A stretch of 64,000 nucleotides of DNA from BPGX01 sp037447455 (GTDB taxonomy: Bacteria; Bacteroidota; Bacteroidia; B-17B0; Aurantibacillaceae): the NCBI GenBank assembly GCA_037447455.1, contig JBBIGQ010000007.1:43928-107927 (forward strand), written 5' to 3'. How positions within the stretch are numbered: the first letter of the stretch is position 1; every line of letters starts with the position of its first letter. The notes below the pieces were generated by a model. The model made no database searches, was not told the DNA's origin, and was given only the letters and a program-made list of their open reading frames with translations. This document shows positions 1-7,553 of the stretch, piece after piece. A program made the translations under genes and the position numbers.

Positions 1-592
1 CTAATTCTGTAAAAGTATGTGCTTGGAGCAGCATTCGTAACAACATTACCAAACTTCCAAGAAGTATGGAAAAATATAATTCTGGCATAAAATATTCATG
101 ATACAATAAGATAATGGACACGAAAAAACCACTTAAGGCACCAACCCCGGCAGCATGAATACTTGGTTTAAATGTTGGGATAGTTAAAAGTGATAACAGA
201 AACATTAATACCGACATTACGCTTATCAGAACAATCGTTGGTCTGAAAAATTCCCGTGCATATAATTCACGAAACATATAAAACAAGAACCAGTAATAAA
301 CACCTAATAATAAAAGTATATATTTTCTATCTTTAACTGAATTTAAGTGGATAGAGTGAATGAGTTTTAATATCTTGGCAAAGAATAGTATGATTATTGG
401 AATGAAAGCAGTAAGTGCAGTATAGAGCAGTATCCATTTCAACTTTAAGGAAAAAGGAATAAAATAAGCATACACCATGGGCACTTCGGTAGATTTTCCA
501 AAGAAAAACCAAATAGATAAAAACATTGGAATAAAGACAGGATGAAAACATACATTCAAAAAATAAAAAAAATTGTAAAGTTGATTTTTCAC
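1..592 (-). CDS. multi-pass membrane protein, PAP2-like (partial, C-terminus off the left edge)
   Basis: About 197 codons are open from a GTG at 590-592 to the window edge. The product starts MKNQLYNF, followed by HPVFIPMFLSIWFF, and carries at least five hydrophobic segments. A segment reading KPSIHAAGVGALSG resembles the histidine-glycine motif of small Bacteroidota membrane proteins annotated as PAP2/PA-phosphatase-like. The GTG is only 3 bp past the gpsA stop, so the two genes are probably one operon, consistent with a glycerophospholipid link. A shorter ATG-started reading frame over 333-551 is a shadow: it has no membrane pattern and ends early. Family assignment is tentative because the C-terminus is missing; the membrane nature and the reading frame are well supported. 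Confidence 0.7.
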   Translation of the reverse strand, partial: MKNQLYNFFYFLNVCFHPVFIPMFLSIWFFFGKSTEVPMVYAYFIPFSLKLKWILLYTALTAFIPIIILFFAKILKLIHSIHLNSVKDRKYILLLLGVYYWFLFYMFRELYAREFFRPTIVLISVMSVLMFLLSLLTIPTFKPSIHAAGVGALSGFFVSIILLYHEYFMPELYFSILLGSLVMLLRMLLQAHTFTEL

Positions 593-595
593 AAC

Positions 596-1585
596 TTATT
601 TAAGTTTTAGGGTTAGTTGCTGTATGAGTTTGGCGGGCTGTTGTTTAGTTATTCCAAAGATAATCTGATAGACCGTTTCCGTGATAGGCATCTCTACTTT
701 ATAATGTTGATTTATCTGGTGAACACATTGTAAAGCATAATATCCTTCTGCAATCATGTTCATTTCCAATTGTGCTTGTTTTACCGAATAACCTTTACCT
801 AGCATCACTCCAAACGTTCTGTTTCTACTGAATTGAGAATATGCAGTAACCAACAGGTCGCCTAAATAAGCAGAATCTTTAATATCTCTATCAATAGGAT
901 GTACAGCATCTACAAAGCGTTTTATTTCCTGAATAGCATTACTGATTAAAACGGCTTGAAAATTATCACCATAGTTGAGAGCGTGACAAATACCTGCTGC
1001 AATGGCCATAATATTTTTTAATACTGCTGCGTATTCCGTGCCAAATATATCGTCACTGGGTGTTACACGTATGTAATCACAAATTAAATACTGGCTAAAT
1101 TTTTCGGCAAATTTAAGGTTTTGAGATGCTAATGTGAGGTACGATAAACGTTCTAATGCTACTTCTTCGGCGTGGCAGGGACCGGTGATAACGGCAATTT
1201 TTTGATAATCAACACTATGAACTTTATTTAAGTATTCTCCTACAATTAAATTATACTCAGGTACAATGCCTTTTACTGCTGAAATGATAAATTTATCATT
1301 AAAGTGAAAGGACTGTATTATTTTGTGTAAAAAAGCAGATGGATACGCTAAAATAACAGTATTACAAGATTCTTCTATTTTTTCTAAATCATTGGTTAGT
1401 TCTACGTAGTCAAGATTTAGTTCAACATCTGTGAGATACCTTGGATTGTGCTTGTGTTTTTTAATGAATTCAATGTCTTCCTGTTTAAGAAAATGCCAGC
1501 GTACTTTGTGTTGGTTATGTGTAAGAATTTTTACTAATGCGGTTGCCCAACTTCCATATCCTATAATACCTATTTCATGATACAT
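596..1585 (-). CDS. gpsA: NAD(P)-dependent glycerol-3-phosphate dehydrogenase
   Basis: Makes sn-glycerol 3-phosphate from dihydroxyacetone phosphate in the cytoplasm, the first step of phospholipid backbone supply. The 329-residue product has the N-terminal nucleotide-binding motif GIGYGSWATAL, a central SAVKGI with the expected lysine, the conserved GPCHAEEVA segment, and a helical C-terminal domain with YLGDLLVT. Length matches the family (about 330). The ATG at 1585 directly precedes the Rossmann motif, so the start is secure. Downstream, 3 bp away, is the membrane-protein gene at the left edge; upstream a bidirectional hairpin at 1631-1659 separates it from the T9SS remnant. Confidence 0.95.
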   Translation of the reverse strand: MYHEIGIIGYGSWATALVKILTHNQHKVRWHFLKQEDIEFIKKHKHNPRYLTDVELNLDYVELTNDLEKIEESCNTVILAYPSAFLHKIIQSFHFNDKFIISAVKGIVPEYNLIVGEYLNKVHSVDYQKIAVITGPCHAEEVALERLSYLTLASQNLKFAEKFSQYLICDYIRVTPSDDIFGTEYAAVLKNIMAIAAGICHALNYGDNFQAVLISNAIQEIKRFVDAVHPIDRDIKDSAYLGDLLVTAYSQFSRNRTFGVMLGKGYSVKQAQLEMNMIAEGYYALQCVHQINQHYKVEMPITETVYQIIFGITKQQPAKLIQQLTLKLK

Positions 1586-1630
1586 ACAGATGGCAAATTA
1601 ACGGAAAAAATGGATTAGCATTTAAAAGAA

Positions 1631-1659
1631 AAATGCCGTTGCTTAAAACAACGGCATTT
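1631..1659. terminator. hairpin terminator, probably bidirectional
   Basis: Perfect 11-bp arms AAATGCCGTTG / CAACGGCATTT with a 7-nt loop. It lies 28 bp past the stop of the T9SS remnant at 1687 (read leftward) and upstream of gpsA, so it would end transcription entering from the remnant. Confidence 0.75.
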
Positions 1660-1686
1660 GGGTGGTATTCTCAATAAAAGCACAAA

Positions 1687-2237
1687 CTAATTTTTCAAAA
1701 ATTTTAAAGATTTATTTTTTTCAGGTATTGTAGAATTTATTAGATTTATCAGATAAATTCCATTTTCCCACTCCTTACATTGCACAGTTGTTTTGTCCTG
1801 AACGCTGGTACTGTACATTAATTTGCCATCTATGGAATAAATGTTTAAAGTATATTTATCGTTGTCGTTCATTTGGATATTGAGAATATGTTGAGTGGGA
1901 TTGGGATATAAAAGAACAGGATTATTATTTGACATGGGTAGTTGGTTGATACCAAGCACATAATTTATTGGATGTTCTATTTCTACGTTAAAATCAGATA
2001 CGCTCAATGCCGGAATGTTTAGTTTCTGATATTGAATCCATAATACCGGAAATTTTTGACCACTCACATAATAATCATATTCCACTATAGTTTGTGTACC
2101 TGTGACAGTGGATAATGTTCCTGTATCTTGAATATGTATAGTTACAGAAGTTTTAACTTTTAAAACATTATTATGGGTTATGGTGGGGTTATTGGGTAAA
2201 ATAAGTGTACCTTGCCCATCTGCTACAACTATATATC
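1687..2237 (-). pseudogene. truncated T9SS type A cargo protein (C-terminal remnant)
   Basis: The open frame runs from a TGA near 2238 to a stop at 1687, about 183 codons. It begins mid-domain (VVADGQGTLILP...) with no credible start or signal peptide; a GTG at 2083-2085 is the only internal start and cuts through the domain. Its middle (KTSVTIHIQD, YDYYVSGQKFPVLWI) resembles the linker region of Bacteroidota secreted proteins. The end is a type A sorting domain: NPVLLYPNPTQ, IYSIDGKLMYS, WENGIYLINL, final KFLKN. The export signal and N-terminal region are absent, so the protein cannot be exported as it stands. I read it as a gene that lost its 5' part by deletion or rearrangement. Confidence 0.65.
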
Positions 2238-2368
2238 ATTCATTATAATATGTTTTAATAAATTTTCATATTGCCGATTAAGTCAACACTAAATGTTTTC
2301 AAACTGTGAATAGGGTATTAAAAAGTTTAAATGATTATTTTGAAATCGGCATTTAATAAATGATTAAT

Positions 2369-2376
2369 TACATTTG
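2369..2376 (+). promoter_or_regulatory. -7 box (TACATTTG)
   Basis: Exact match to the Bacteroidota TAnnTTTG element, 22 bp upstream of the ATG at 2398. A TTG at 2374 in the same frame lies inside the box, so it cannot be the start. No TTTG at ideal -33 spacing is visible. Confidence 0.6.
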
Positions 2377-2397
2377 TGCAATTATATTTTTTTAGAC

Positions 2398-2835
2398 ATG
2401 ACCTTCGTAAAAGATTTTTTTAATACAGACGAACAACAAAAAATTATTCAAACTATTCAGCAGGCAGAAAGAAACACATCCGCAGAAATCAGAGTGCATA
2501 TTGAGAATTTTTGTTTTACAGATCCAATCAGGAGGGCCGAAAAAGTTTTTTTAAAAAATAAAATGCATCTGACTCAACATCGAAATGCAGTATTGTTTTA
2601 TTTTGCAACTGTTTCAAGAAAAATTGCCATTATTGGCGACAAAGGTATTTATGAAAAAGTTGACAAAAAGTTTTGGGACGATTTAGTCCATCAACTGATA
2701 CAATCCTTGAAAAATAATAGTCATACGGCCGATACACTGTGTGAAAGTATTTTAAAGGTAGGAGAAGTTTTAGCGCAATATTTCCCTCCCACACCAGAAA
2801 CCCCTGATGAATTATCGAATGAAATATCTTTTTAA
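2398..2835 (+). CDS. TPM-domain protein, cytosolic-type
   Basis: A 145-residue protein of the TPM_phosphatase (Psb32-like) family. The conserved pattern is present: a helix FFNTDEQQKIIQTIQQAE, strand AEIRVHIE, AVLFYFATVSRKIAIIGDKGIYEKV, and a C-terminal helix with LVHQLIQSL. There is no signal peptide or membrane segment in this copy. The start is taken at 2398 (MTFVKDFF) because the upstream in-frame TTG lies in the promoter. The next gene, 2 bp away, encodes a second TPM protein with signal and membrane anchor. In Bacteroidota such pairs usually follow a LemA gene; none is present here. Exact biochemical role of the family is unsettled. Confidence 0.85.
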   Translation: MTFVKDFFNTDEQQKIIQTIQQAERNTSAEIRVHIENFCFTDPIRRAEKVFLKNKMHLTQHRNAVLFYFATVSRKIAIIGDKGIYEKVDKKFWDDLVHQLIQSLKNNSHTADTLCESILKVGEVLAQYFPPTPETPDELSNEISF

Positions 2836-2837
2836 GT

Positions 2838-3632
2838 ATGATAAAATTTTCCACATATAAAAGAATTAAAACTATCTATTGCTTAATCACAACAGTATTA
2901 TTTGTTTTATCTCATTTAAACATTTTAGCCCAAATTCCTGAAAAACCTGCTCCTCCCAGATTGTACAATAATTTTTCAAAAGAATTTCCGAATTTTTTAT
3001 CATCGCCAGAAGCAGAAGCTATTGAACAAAAATTGGAAAAGTTTAGCAGAGAAACCAGCAATCAAATTGCAGTAGTTGTTGTAGATGACTTTGGCGGTTA
3101 TACAGCAGCAGAATTTGCAACACTACTTGGTGAAAAATGGGGAGTTGGTAAAAAAGCTAAAGACAATGGCATTGTGGTATTGATAAAGCCAACGGGAAAA
3201 GTAGGTGAGAGAGAATTGTTCATTGCTGTGGGCCTTGGTTTGGAAGGTGCTATCCCGGACTTAGCAACTAAAAAAATCAGAGAAAATATCATGCAACCTT
3301 TATTTGTAGAAGGAAAATACTATGAAGGATTGGACAGAGGTTTAGATGCTTTAATGAAACTAGCAAAAGGAGAAATGAGTGAAAAAGATTTACCAGACAA
3401 TAATGGAAGCGGTGCTACGACCATTCTGGTCATTATAATTATTATTCTAATTTTAACTTGGATATTCCGAAAAAGCAAACCTATGGTATATACATCAGGC
3501 AGAAGAGGAATTTATTGGGGAGGATATTATGGAGGGCATCGTGCTTCCTGGGGAAGTGGACACGGAAGTAGTGGTTGGAGTGGCTTTGGTGGTGGAAGTT
3601 TTGGTGGAGGCGGTTCAGGTGGAAAGTGGTAA
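2838..3632 (+). CDS. TPM-domain membrane protein with Gly-rich tail (YgcG-like)
   Basis: A 264-residue envelope protein: N-terminal signal/anchor (about 12-32, ending ILAQ), TPM domain (about 50-180; NQIAVVVVDDFGGYTAAEFA, DNGIVVLIKP, FIAVGLGLEGAIPD), one membrane helix (about 195-212, rich in Ile/Leu) and a tail rich in Gly, Ser and Trp ending GGGGSGGKW. This layout is typical of YgcG/Psb32-type proteins, with the TPM domain outside the membrane and the Gly-rich tail inside. It starts 2 bp after the previous TPM gene and is surely co-transcribed with it. Confidence 0.88.
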   Translation: MIKFSTYKRIKTIYCLITTVLFVLSHLNILAQIPEKPAPPRLYNNFSKEFPNFLSSPEAEAIEQKLEKFSRETSNQIAVVVVDDFGGYTAAEFATLLGEKWGVGKKAKDNGIVVLIKPTGKVGERELFIAVGLGLEGAIPDLATKKIRENIMQPLFVEGKYYEGLDRGLDALMKLAKGEMSEKDLPDNNGSGATTILVIIIIILILTWIFRKSKPMVYTSGRRGIYWGGYYGGHRASWGSGHGSSGWSGFGGGSFGGGGSGGKW

Positions 3633-3649
3633 GTAAATTTGTTGTAAGA

Positions 3650-3681
3650 TTTGGAAATTCGTATAAAACCTCCTACCTTTG
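3650..3681 (+). promoter_or_regulatory. tRNA-Leu promoter (TTTG-N20-TACCTTTG)
   Basis: TTTG at 3650-3653 and TACCTTTG at 3674-3681, separated by 20 bp, match both halves of the Bacteroidota housekeeping promoter exactly. The mature tRNA begins 13 bp after the -7 box. It starts within 20 bp of the TPM gene stop, so the tRNA has its own promoter. Confidence 0.8.
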
Positions 3682-3693
3682 TGCCGTTTTTCT

Positions 3694-3775
3694 GCGCAAG
3701 TGGCGTAATTGGTAGCCGCACCAGACTTAGGATCTGGCGCCGAAAGGCGTGGGGGTTCGAGTCCCTCCTTGCGCA
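3694..3775 (+). tRNA. tRNA-Leu (anticodon UAG)
   Basis: An 82-nt class II tRNA. Acceptor arms GCGCAAG (3694-3700) and CTTGCGC (3768-3774) pair perfectly, with discriminator A at 3775. The anticodon stem CCAGA/TCTGG encloses loop CTTAGGA, giving anticodon TAG for CUA leucine codons. The long variable arm CGCCGAAAGGCG and the T-loop TTCGAGT are in place. CCA is not encoded. Confidence 0.95.
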
Positions 3776-3791
3776 CAGATAAATTGGGATA

Positions 3792-3806
3792 AAACGATTC
3801 GTTTTC
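3792..3806 (+). terminator. possible weak terminator after tRNA-Leu
   Basis: AAAACG-ATT-CGTTTT forms a 6-bp stem with a 3-nt loop 17 bp past the tRNA. The arms are AT-rich and the 3' T-run is part of the stem, so termination is only possible. Confidence 0.35.
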
Positions 3807-3931
3807 AGGGAAATGAGGTGAGGTATTTTATGTTCTTTGTGCTTGATTAATCAAATGCGTATAATTCCAATAGTGGAACGATTTATTAGATTGTAAAAAT
3901 TTTCGCATATTTGCACAAAACCTAATCAATT

Positions 3932-6523
3932 ATGAAAAACATACAATATGTCATTGCACTGTTTTTTTGTGTATGCAGCGTATTTTCTCAAGTTAGAATC
4001 AATGAGGTGAACGTTTCAAATATTACCGGAACAGCCGATTTTTATGGTAATACCAGCGATTGGGTAGAATTATACAATGCGGGTACATTACCCATTAACC
4101 TCAATGGCTATTATTTAAGTAATAATCCCTCTAACCTTAATATGTATCCTTTGCCTAATGTTACAATAAAACCAGATAGTTTTTTAATAATATGGCTTAC
4201 GGGCAGAAACATTAAAGCACCTAATGGAGAATATCATGCTAATTTTACAATAGAACAGTGTAAAAATCAATGGATTATTTTATCTTTGGCAAATGTGGTT
4301 AAGGACTCACTAAAAATTCGCAAAACCATGAATGACCATTCACGTGGCAAATATCCCGATGGAACATTAGGATGGAAATTATTTACCGTACCCACTTTCA
4401 GCGCGGCTAATTCATCAGCATATTATGTGGACTACGCACCAACACCTACCTTTACTCCGGCAGCGGGGTTCAGTAATCCCGGACAAGTAGATATTACCGT
4501 ATATGATACCACATTGTTTAAGATATTATTTACACAAGACGGCAGTAATCCTAAACCGGGACCTGCTCCCAATTATACAACCGGACTGGGCGGCACCACA
4601 CAAGTATATGATCCTATTACTACCCCTTTAAATCCGGGCACTACAACTGTTTACCGTGCTATGTGTGTACCTGTCAATTCTTATTCTACAGCATATTTAC
4701 CTGGGTTTATTGAAACAAATACATACTTTATTGCTGAAAATATTGACCCTAATTTTGGAGTAGTATCTATAGCAATAGACACAGGCGCAGCCAGTTTTTT
4801 CAACACTGCTGTTTCACAAACTGTTCACATAGAATATTTTGATAAACAAAAGCAGATAAGCGAAGGGTACACCACCATCAATAAACCCATTAACGACGGA
4901 TGGATAACCAAACAAAAAGGTGTAGATTTTATATTTATGGATGAATATGGAAATGGTTGTGCATTAGAAGGACAAGTGTTTAATAATACGAACTTAGGGG
5001 TGTCCACACGCACTTTCTTTCCGGCTATTGAAATGAAATGCGAAACAAAAGATAATTTTAGTTCCTACATCACTATGACCAATACACCAATGGGCGCCCA
5101 CATGAGAGATATGTTTGCACAAACATACGCCATTAAGAACAATCTGAATTTAGATGCCATGCACTTCAAACCAGTAGTGGCATTTGTCAATGGAAAGTAC
5201 AATGGCATTTACGAGTTCAGCGAATTGCCGGATTATTACTATACCGAATTTTACAAAGGCATTAAGACAGATTCCGTTGACATTCTGGCCCGACATAATG
5301 TGGATATGATTTTAAGTGGAGCCGATACAGGATGGGTAACCGCTTCAGGAAATACAGGGCTTACAAATTATATTAACTATTATACTATGAATGGCGCTGC
5401 ACCGTTCTATAAAAATGCCACCTCTCGTTTGGATACCAATTCGTTAATAGATTTTATCATATACAACAATGTCTTGGTCAATATAGATTTGATGAATGAA
5501 AATAATGCATGGTGGAGAGGAAGAGACGGAGATAATGTCAATCTGACGAAGTGGCGTTACTTTACATGGAATATGCCTAATATCTACGGATTGTGTATGG
5601 GACCATCTACGTTTACCAATTGTTCTATGTATACTTCCGGATGTGAGTATGACAAATACTACAACGCTTCTTCGCCGGCATATCAAAAACACTCTTATCT
5701 GTTAAATAAGTTACGGTTGCAGAATTCTGGATTTAAAAATACCTATTTGACAAGATACATGGATTTATTAAACACTACATTAAAATGCGATAATCTGAAA
5801 AACCATGCAAACTATATTAAAAGTTTACTTTCAGTAGAAATGAATAATCATTGTACACAGTGGAGTGTAAATTTTACAGATTGGCAAGCCAACGTTGACA
5901 CTTTTATTACTCGTATTCAGAACCGATGCGATACAATTTATAGCAAATTCAAATCGTGCTATGGGTTAAACGGACCTCATCAAATTACGGTAGACGTTTA
6001 TCCGTCCGGGGCCGGGTATGTTTACTTAAACACTATTTTATTAAAACAATTTACCTGGACAGGAAAGTATTATGCGCCTTTGATATTATCTTTCAAAGCC
6101 ATTCCATCGGATACGAATTATATTTTTGACCATTGGGAAAATGAAAACACATCTGTACATACTTTAGTGTCAAACTATAAAGATACTGCTGTCACATTAA
6201 ATCTTAAAGCGAATGATAAAATTACAGCCGTGTTTTATGATAAGCGAACGGATGCCTTATTTCCTACTGGTTTTACCCCTAATGGAGATGGTGTTAATGA
6301 TGTTTTTGGACCTGTAAATCCAAGATTTTTTAAAAATTATGAACTGCATATTTATAACCGTTGGGGTGAGGAAATATTTTCAACTACCAATCCTTCGGAA
6401 TACTGGGACGGAAAGTATAAAAATAAAAATGTAGAACCAGGGGTCTATGCCGTTGTGGCAAGATACAAAAATATCATTAATGAAGAAAAGATTTACAAGG
6501 GAAATATTACTTTAATTCGTTGA
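3932..6523 (+). CDS. secreted lamin-tail/CotH-like protein with CHU_C sorting domain
   Basis: An 863-residue T9SS cargo. Order: signal peptide (1-19, CVCSVFSQ), lamin-tail domain (about 20-115; RINEVNVSN, DWVELYNAG, LNGYYLSNN), a chitobiase-like beta domain (about 150-240; FTQDGSNPKPG), a CotH-kinase-like region (about 370-650; HMRDMFAQTYAI, FVNGKYNGIYEFSE, LIDFIIYNNVLVNID, NENNAWWRG), a small beta domain with a YIFDHWENE motif, and a type B C-terminal domain (about 777-863; GFTPNGDGVNDVFG, IYNRWGEEIF, final ITLIR). In active CotH proteins the segment after the NN..WR motif carries an acidic D-x-D; here it reads WRYFTWNMPNIYG (about 541-553), with Asn and Pro in those places. The fold is probably kept while metal binding or phosphotransfer may be lost. 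The gene stands alone behind the tRNA. Confidence 0.88.
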   Translation: MKNIQYVIALFFCVCSVFSQVRINEVNVSNITGTADFYGNTSDWVELYNAGTLPINLNGYYLSNNPSNLNMYPLPNVTIKPDSFLIIWLTGRNIKAPNGEYHANFTIEQCKNQWIILSLANVVKDSLKIRKTMNDHSRGKYPDGTLGWKLFTVPTFSAANSSAYYVDYAPTPTFTPAAGFSNPGQVDITVYDTTLFKILFTQDGSNPKPGPAPNYTTGLGGTTQVYDPITTPLNPGTTTVYRAMCVPVNSYSTAYLPGFIETNTYFIAENIDPNFGVVSIAIDTGAASFFNTAVSQTVHIEYFDKQKQISEGYTTINKPINDGWITKQKGVDFIFMDEYGNGCALEGQVFNNTNLGVSTRTFFPAIEMKCETKDNFSSYITMTNTPMGAHMRDMFAQTYAIKNNLNLDAMHFKPVVAFVNGKYNGIYEFSELPDYYYTEFYKGIKTDSVDILARHNVDMILSGADTGWVTASGNTGLTNYINYYTMNGAAPFYKNATSRLDTNSLIDFIIYNNVLVNIDLMNENNAWWRGRDGDNVNLTKWRYFTWNMPNIYGLCMGPSTFTNCSMYTSGCEYDKYYNASSPAYQKHSYLLNKLRLQNSGFKNTYLTRYMDLLNTTLKCDNLKNHANYIKSLLSVEMNNHCTQWSVNFTDWQANVDTFITRIQNRCDTIYSKFKSCYGLNGPHQITVDVYPSGAGYVYLNTILLKQFTWTGKYYAPLILSFKAIPSDTNYIFDHWENENTSVHTLVSNYKDTAVTLNLKANDKITAVFYDKRTDALFPTGFTPNGDGVNDVFGPVNPRFFKNYELHIYNRWGEEIFSTTNPSEYWDGKYKNKNVEPGVYAVVARYKNIINEEKIYKGNITLIR

Positions 6524-6540
6524 TTAGGCATATAATAGGA

Positions 6541-7430
6541 TTAACTATAAATCCAATTATGTTTCTGATTTAATAATCGGGTCATAAAATCTTTTCTAAT
6601 TTCTTTGGTTGACTTATCCTTTATTATTCTTTTTAGAAATTGTCTAAAAGTAGAATTAAGTTGAGATAATTTATTTATTGTTTCAATGTCTAGGTGTTTT
6701 TTGATTCTTGCTTGAAATAAAATTTCCGTTGAATCAGAATATTCAGTATCCAAACGTATTATTCCAATGCCAAATGCAGTTGTTAATCGTTTTAATTCCT
6801 GTATAAAATTTTCATCGTCTTGAATAGATGCCGCAACTAAATAACCTTCATTAGCCCACGATGAATTAGAAACAGCTTGAAAATAGGATTCTCTAAGATT
6901 ATCATACGTTAATTCTTTTTTAATTTCATACGAAAATAATTTAATCCCGGTTTGACCTATTTCATTAGACAAATCTAAAACCACATCTTCCCACTCTTCT
7001 ACAGGAAAATAAACACCCACAACATCTGGATGCAACCATTGTGCATATTGGCTTTTTTTGGATTCTTCATGAGGTATTGTTTTCGTAAAAATATTGAGAT
7101 AATGGAACAAGTAATAAGAGAGGTATTTATGTAGTTCGATTAACTTTAGGGACTATTTTTGCAATATCTTGATGTGTATACTTTTGAATGTCTTTTTCAT
7201 TATACAATTCTTTCAGAAAAAATTTCACGGGATTTAAATTTAATTTGACGAACTTGCTGGAAGGATTATCTCTGATGGCAACGTATAATCTTACAGATAA
7301 GGTGAGCCAAGGTGTTTTTCCTTTGGTTATTATATCCCCCTTTTTTCCCTAACTCCCATATTTCTTTAGAAGTTAGAGGTATTTTATTTTCATTTAGAAT
7401 TTTTTCTGCAAGTTCTAAAAATGTTAACAT
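6541..7430 (-). pseudogene. HARE-HTH / HrgA-like (COG2958-type) gene broken by two frameshifts
   Basis: Three overlapping frames, read leftward from an ATG at 7430, add up to one known architecture. Frame 1 (MLTFLELAEKILNE... SKEIWELGKK) is the first half of a HARE-HTH domain. Frame 2 gives its second half (KGKTPWLTLSVRLYVAIRDN, then FFLKELYNEKD). Frame 3 (LIELHKYLSYYLFHYL..., then an ATG at 7110) gives the C-terminal 189 residues with WLHPDVVGVYFPVEEW, FSYEIKKEL, QAVSNSSWANEGYLVAASI and FGIGIIRLD, the restriction-endonuclease-like domain of this family. Both joins need removal of one base, at an A6G5 run near 7343-7355 and at CCC/AAA near 7146-7152. Such HTH-nuclease proteins are often linked to restriction or defence. 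Either the gene is dead or the assembly has two homopolymer errors. Confidence 0.75.
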
Positions 7431-7553
7431 TTAAATGCATTTTCGTAAAAATAAATAAATAAGATTACAGGTTCAAGTTTTTAAATTTGATGCTTGAAAA
7501 AAAACTATGTTTTCTTCTATTAAAAATGTAAAGATTGTAAGTTGAATTTACAC

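Noticed and set aside
333..551. 72-codon leftward frame starting at an ATG near 551
   Set aside because: Shadow of the GTG-started membrane gene in another frame; no membrane pattern or family resemblance.
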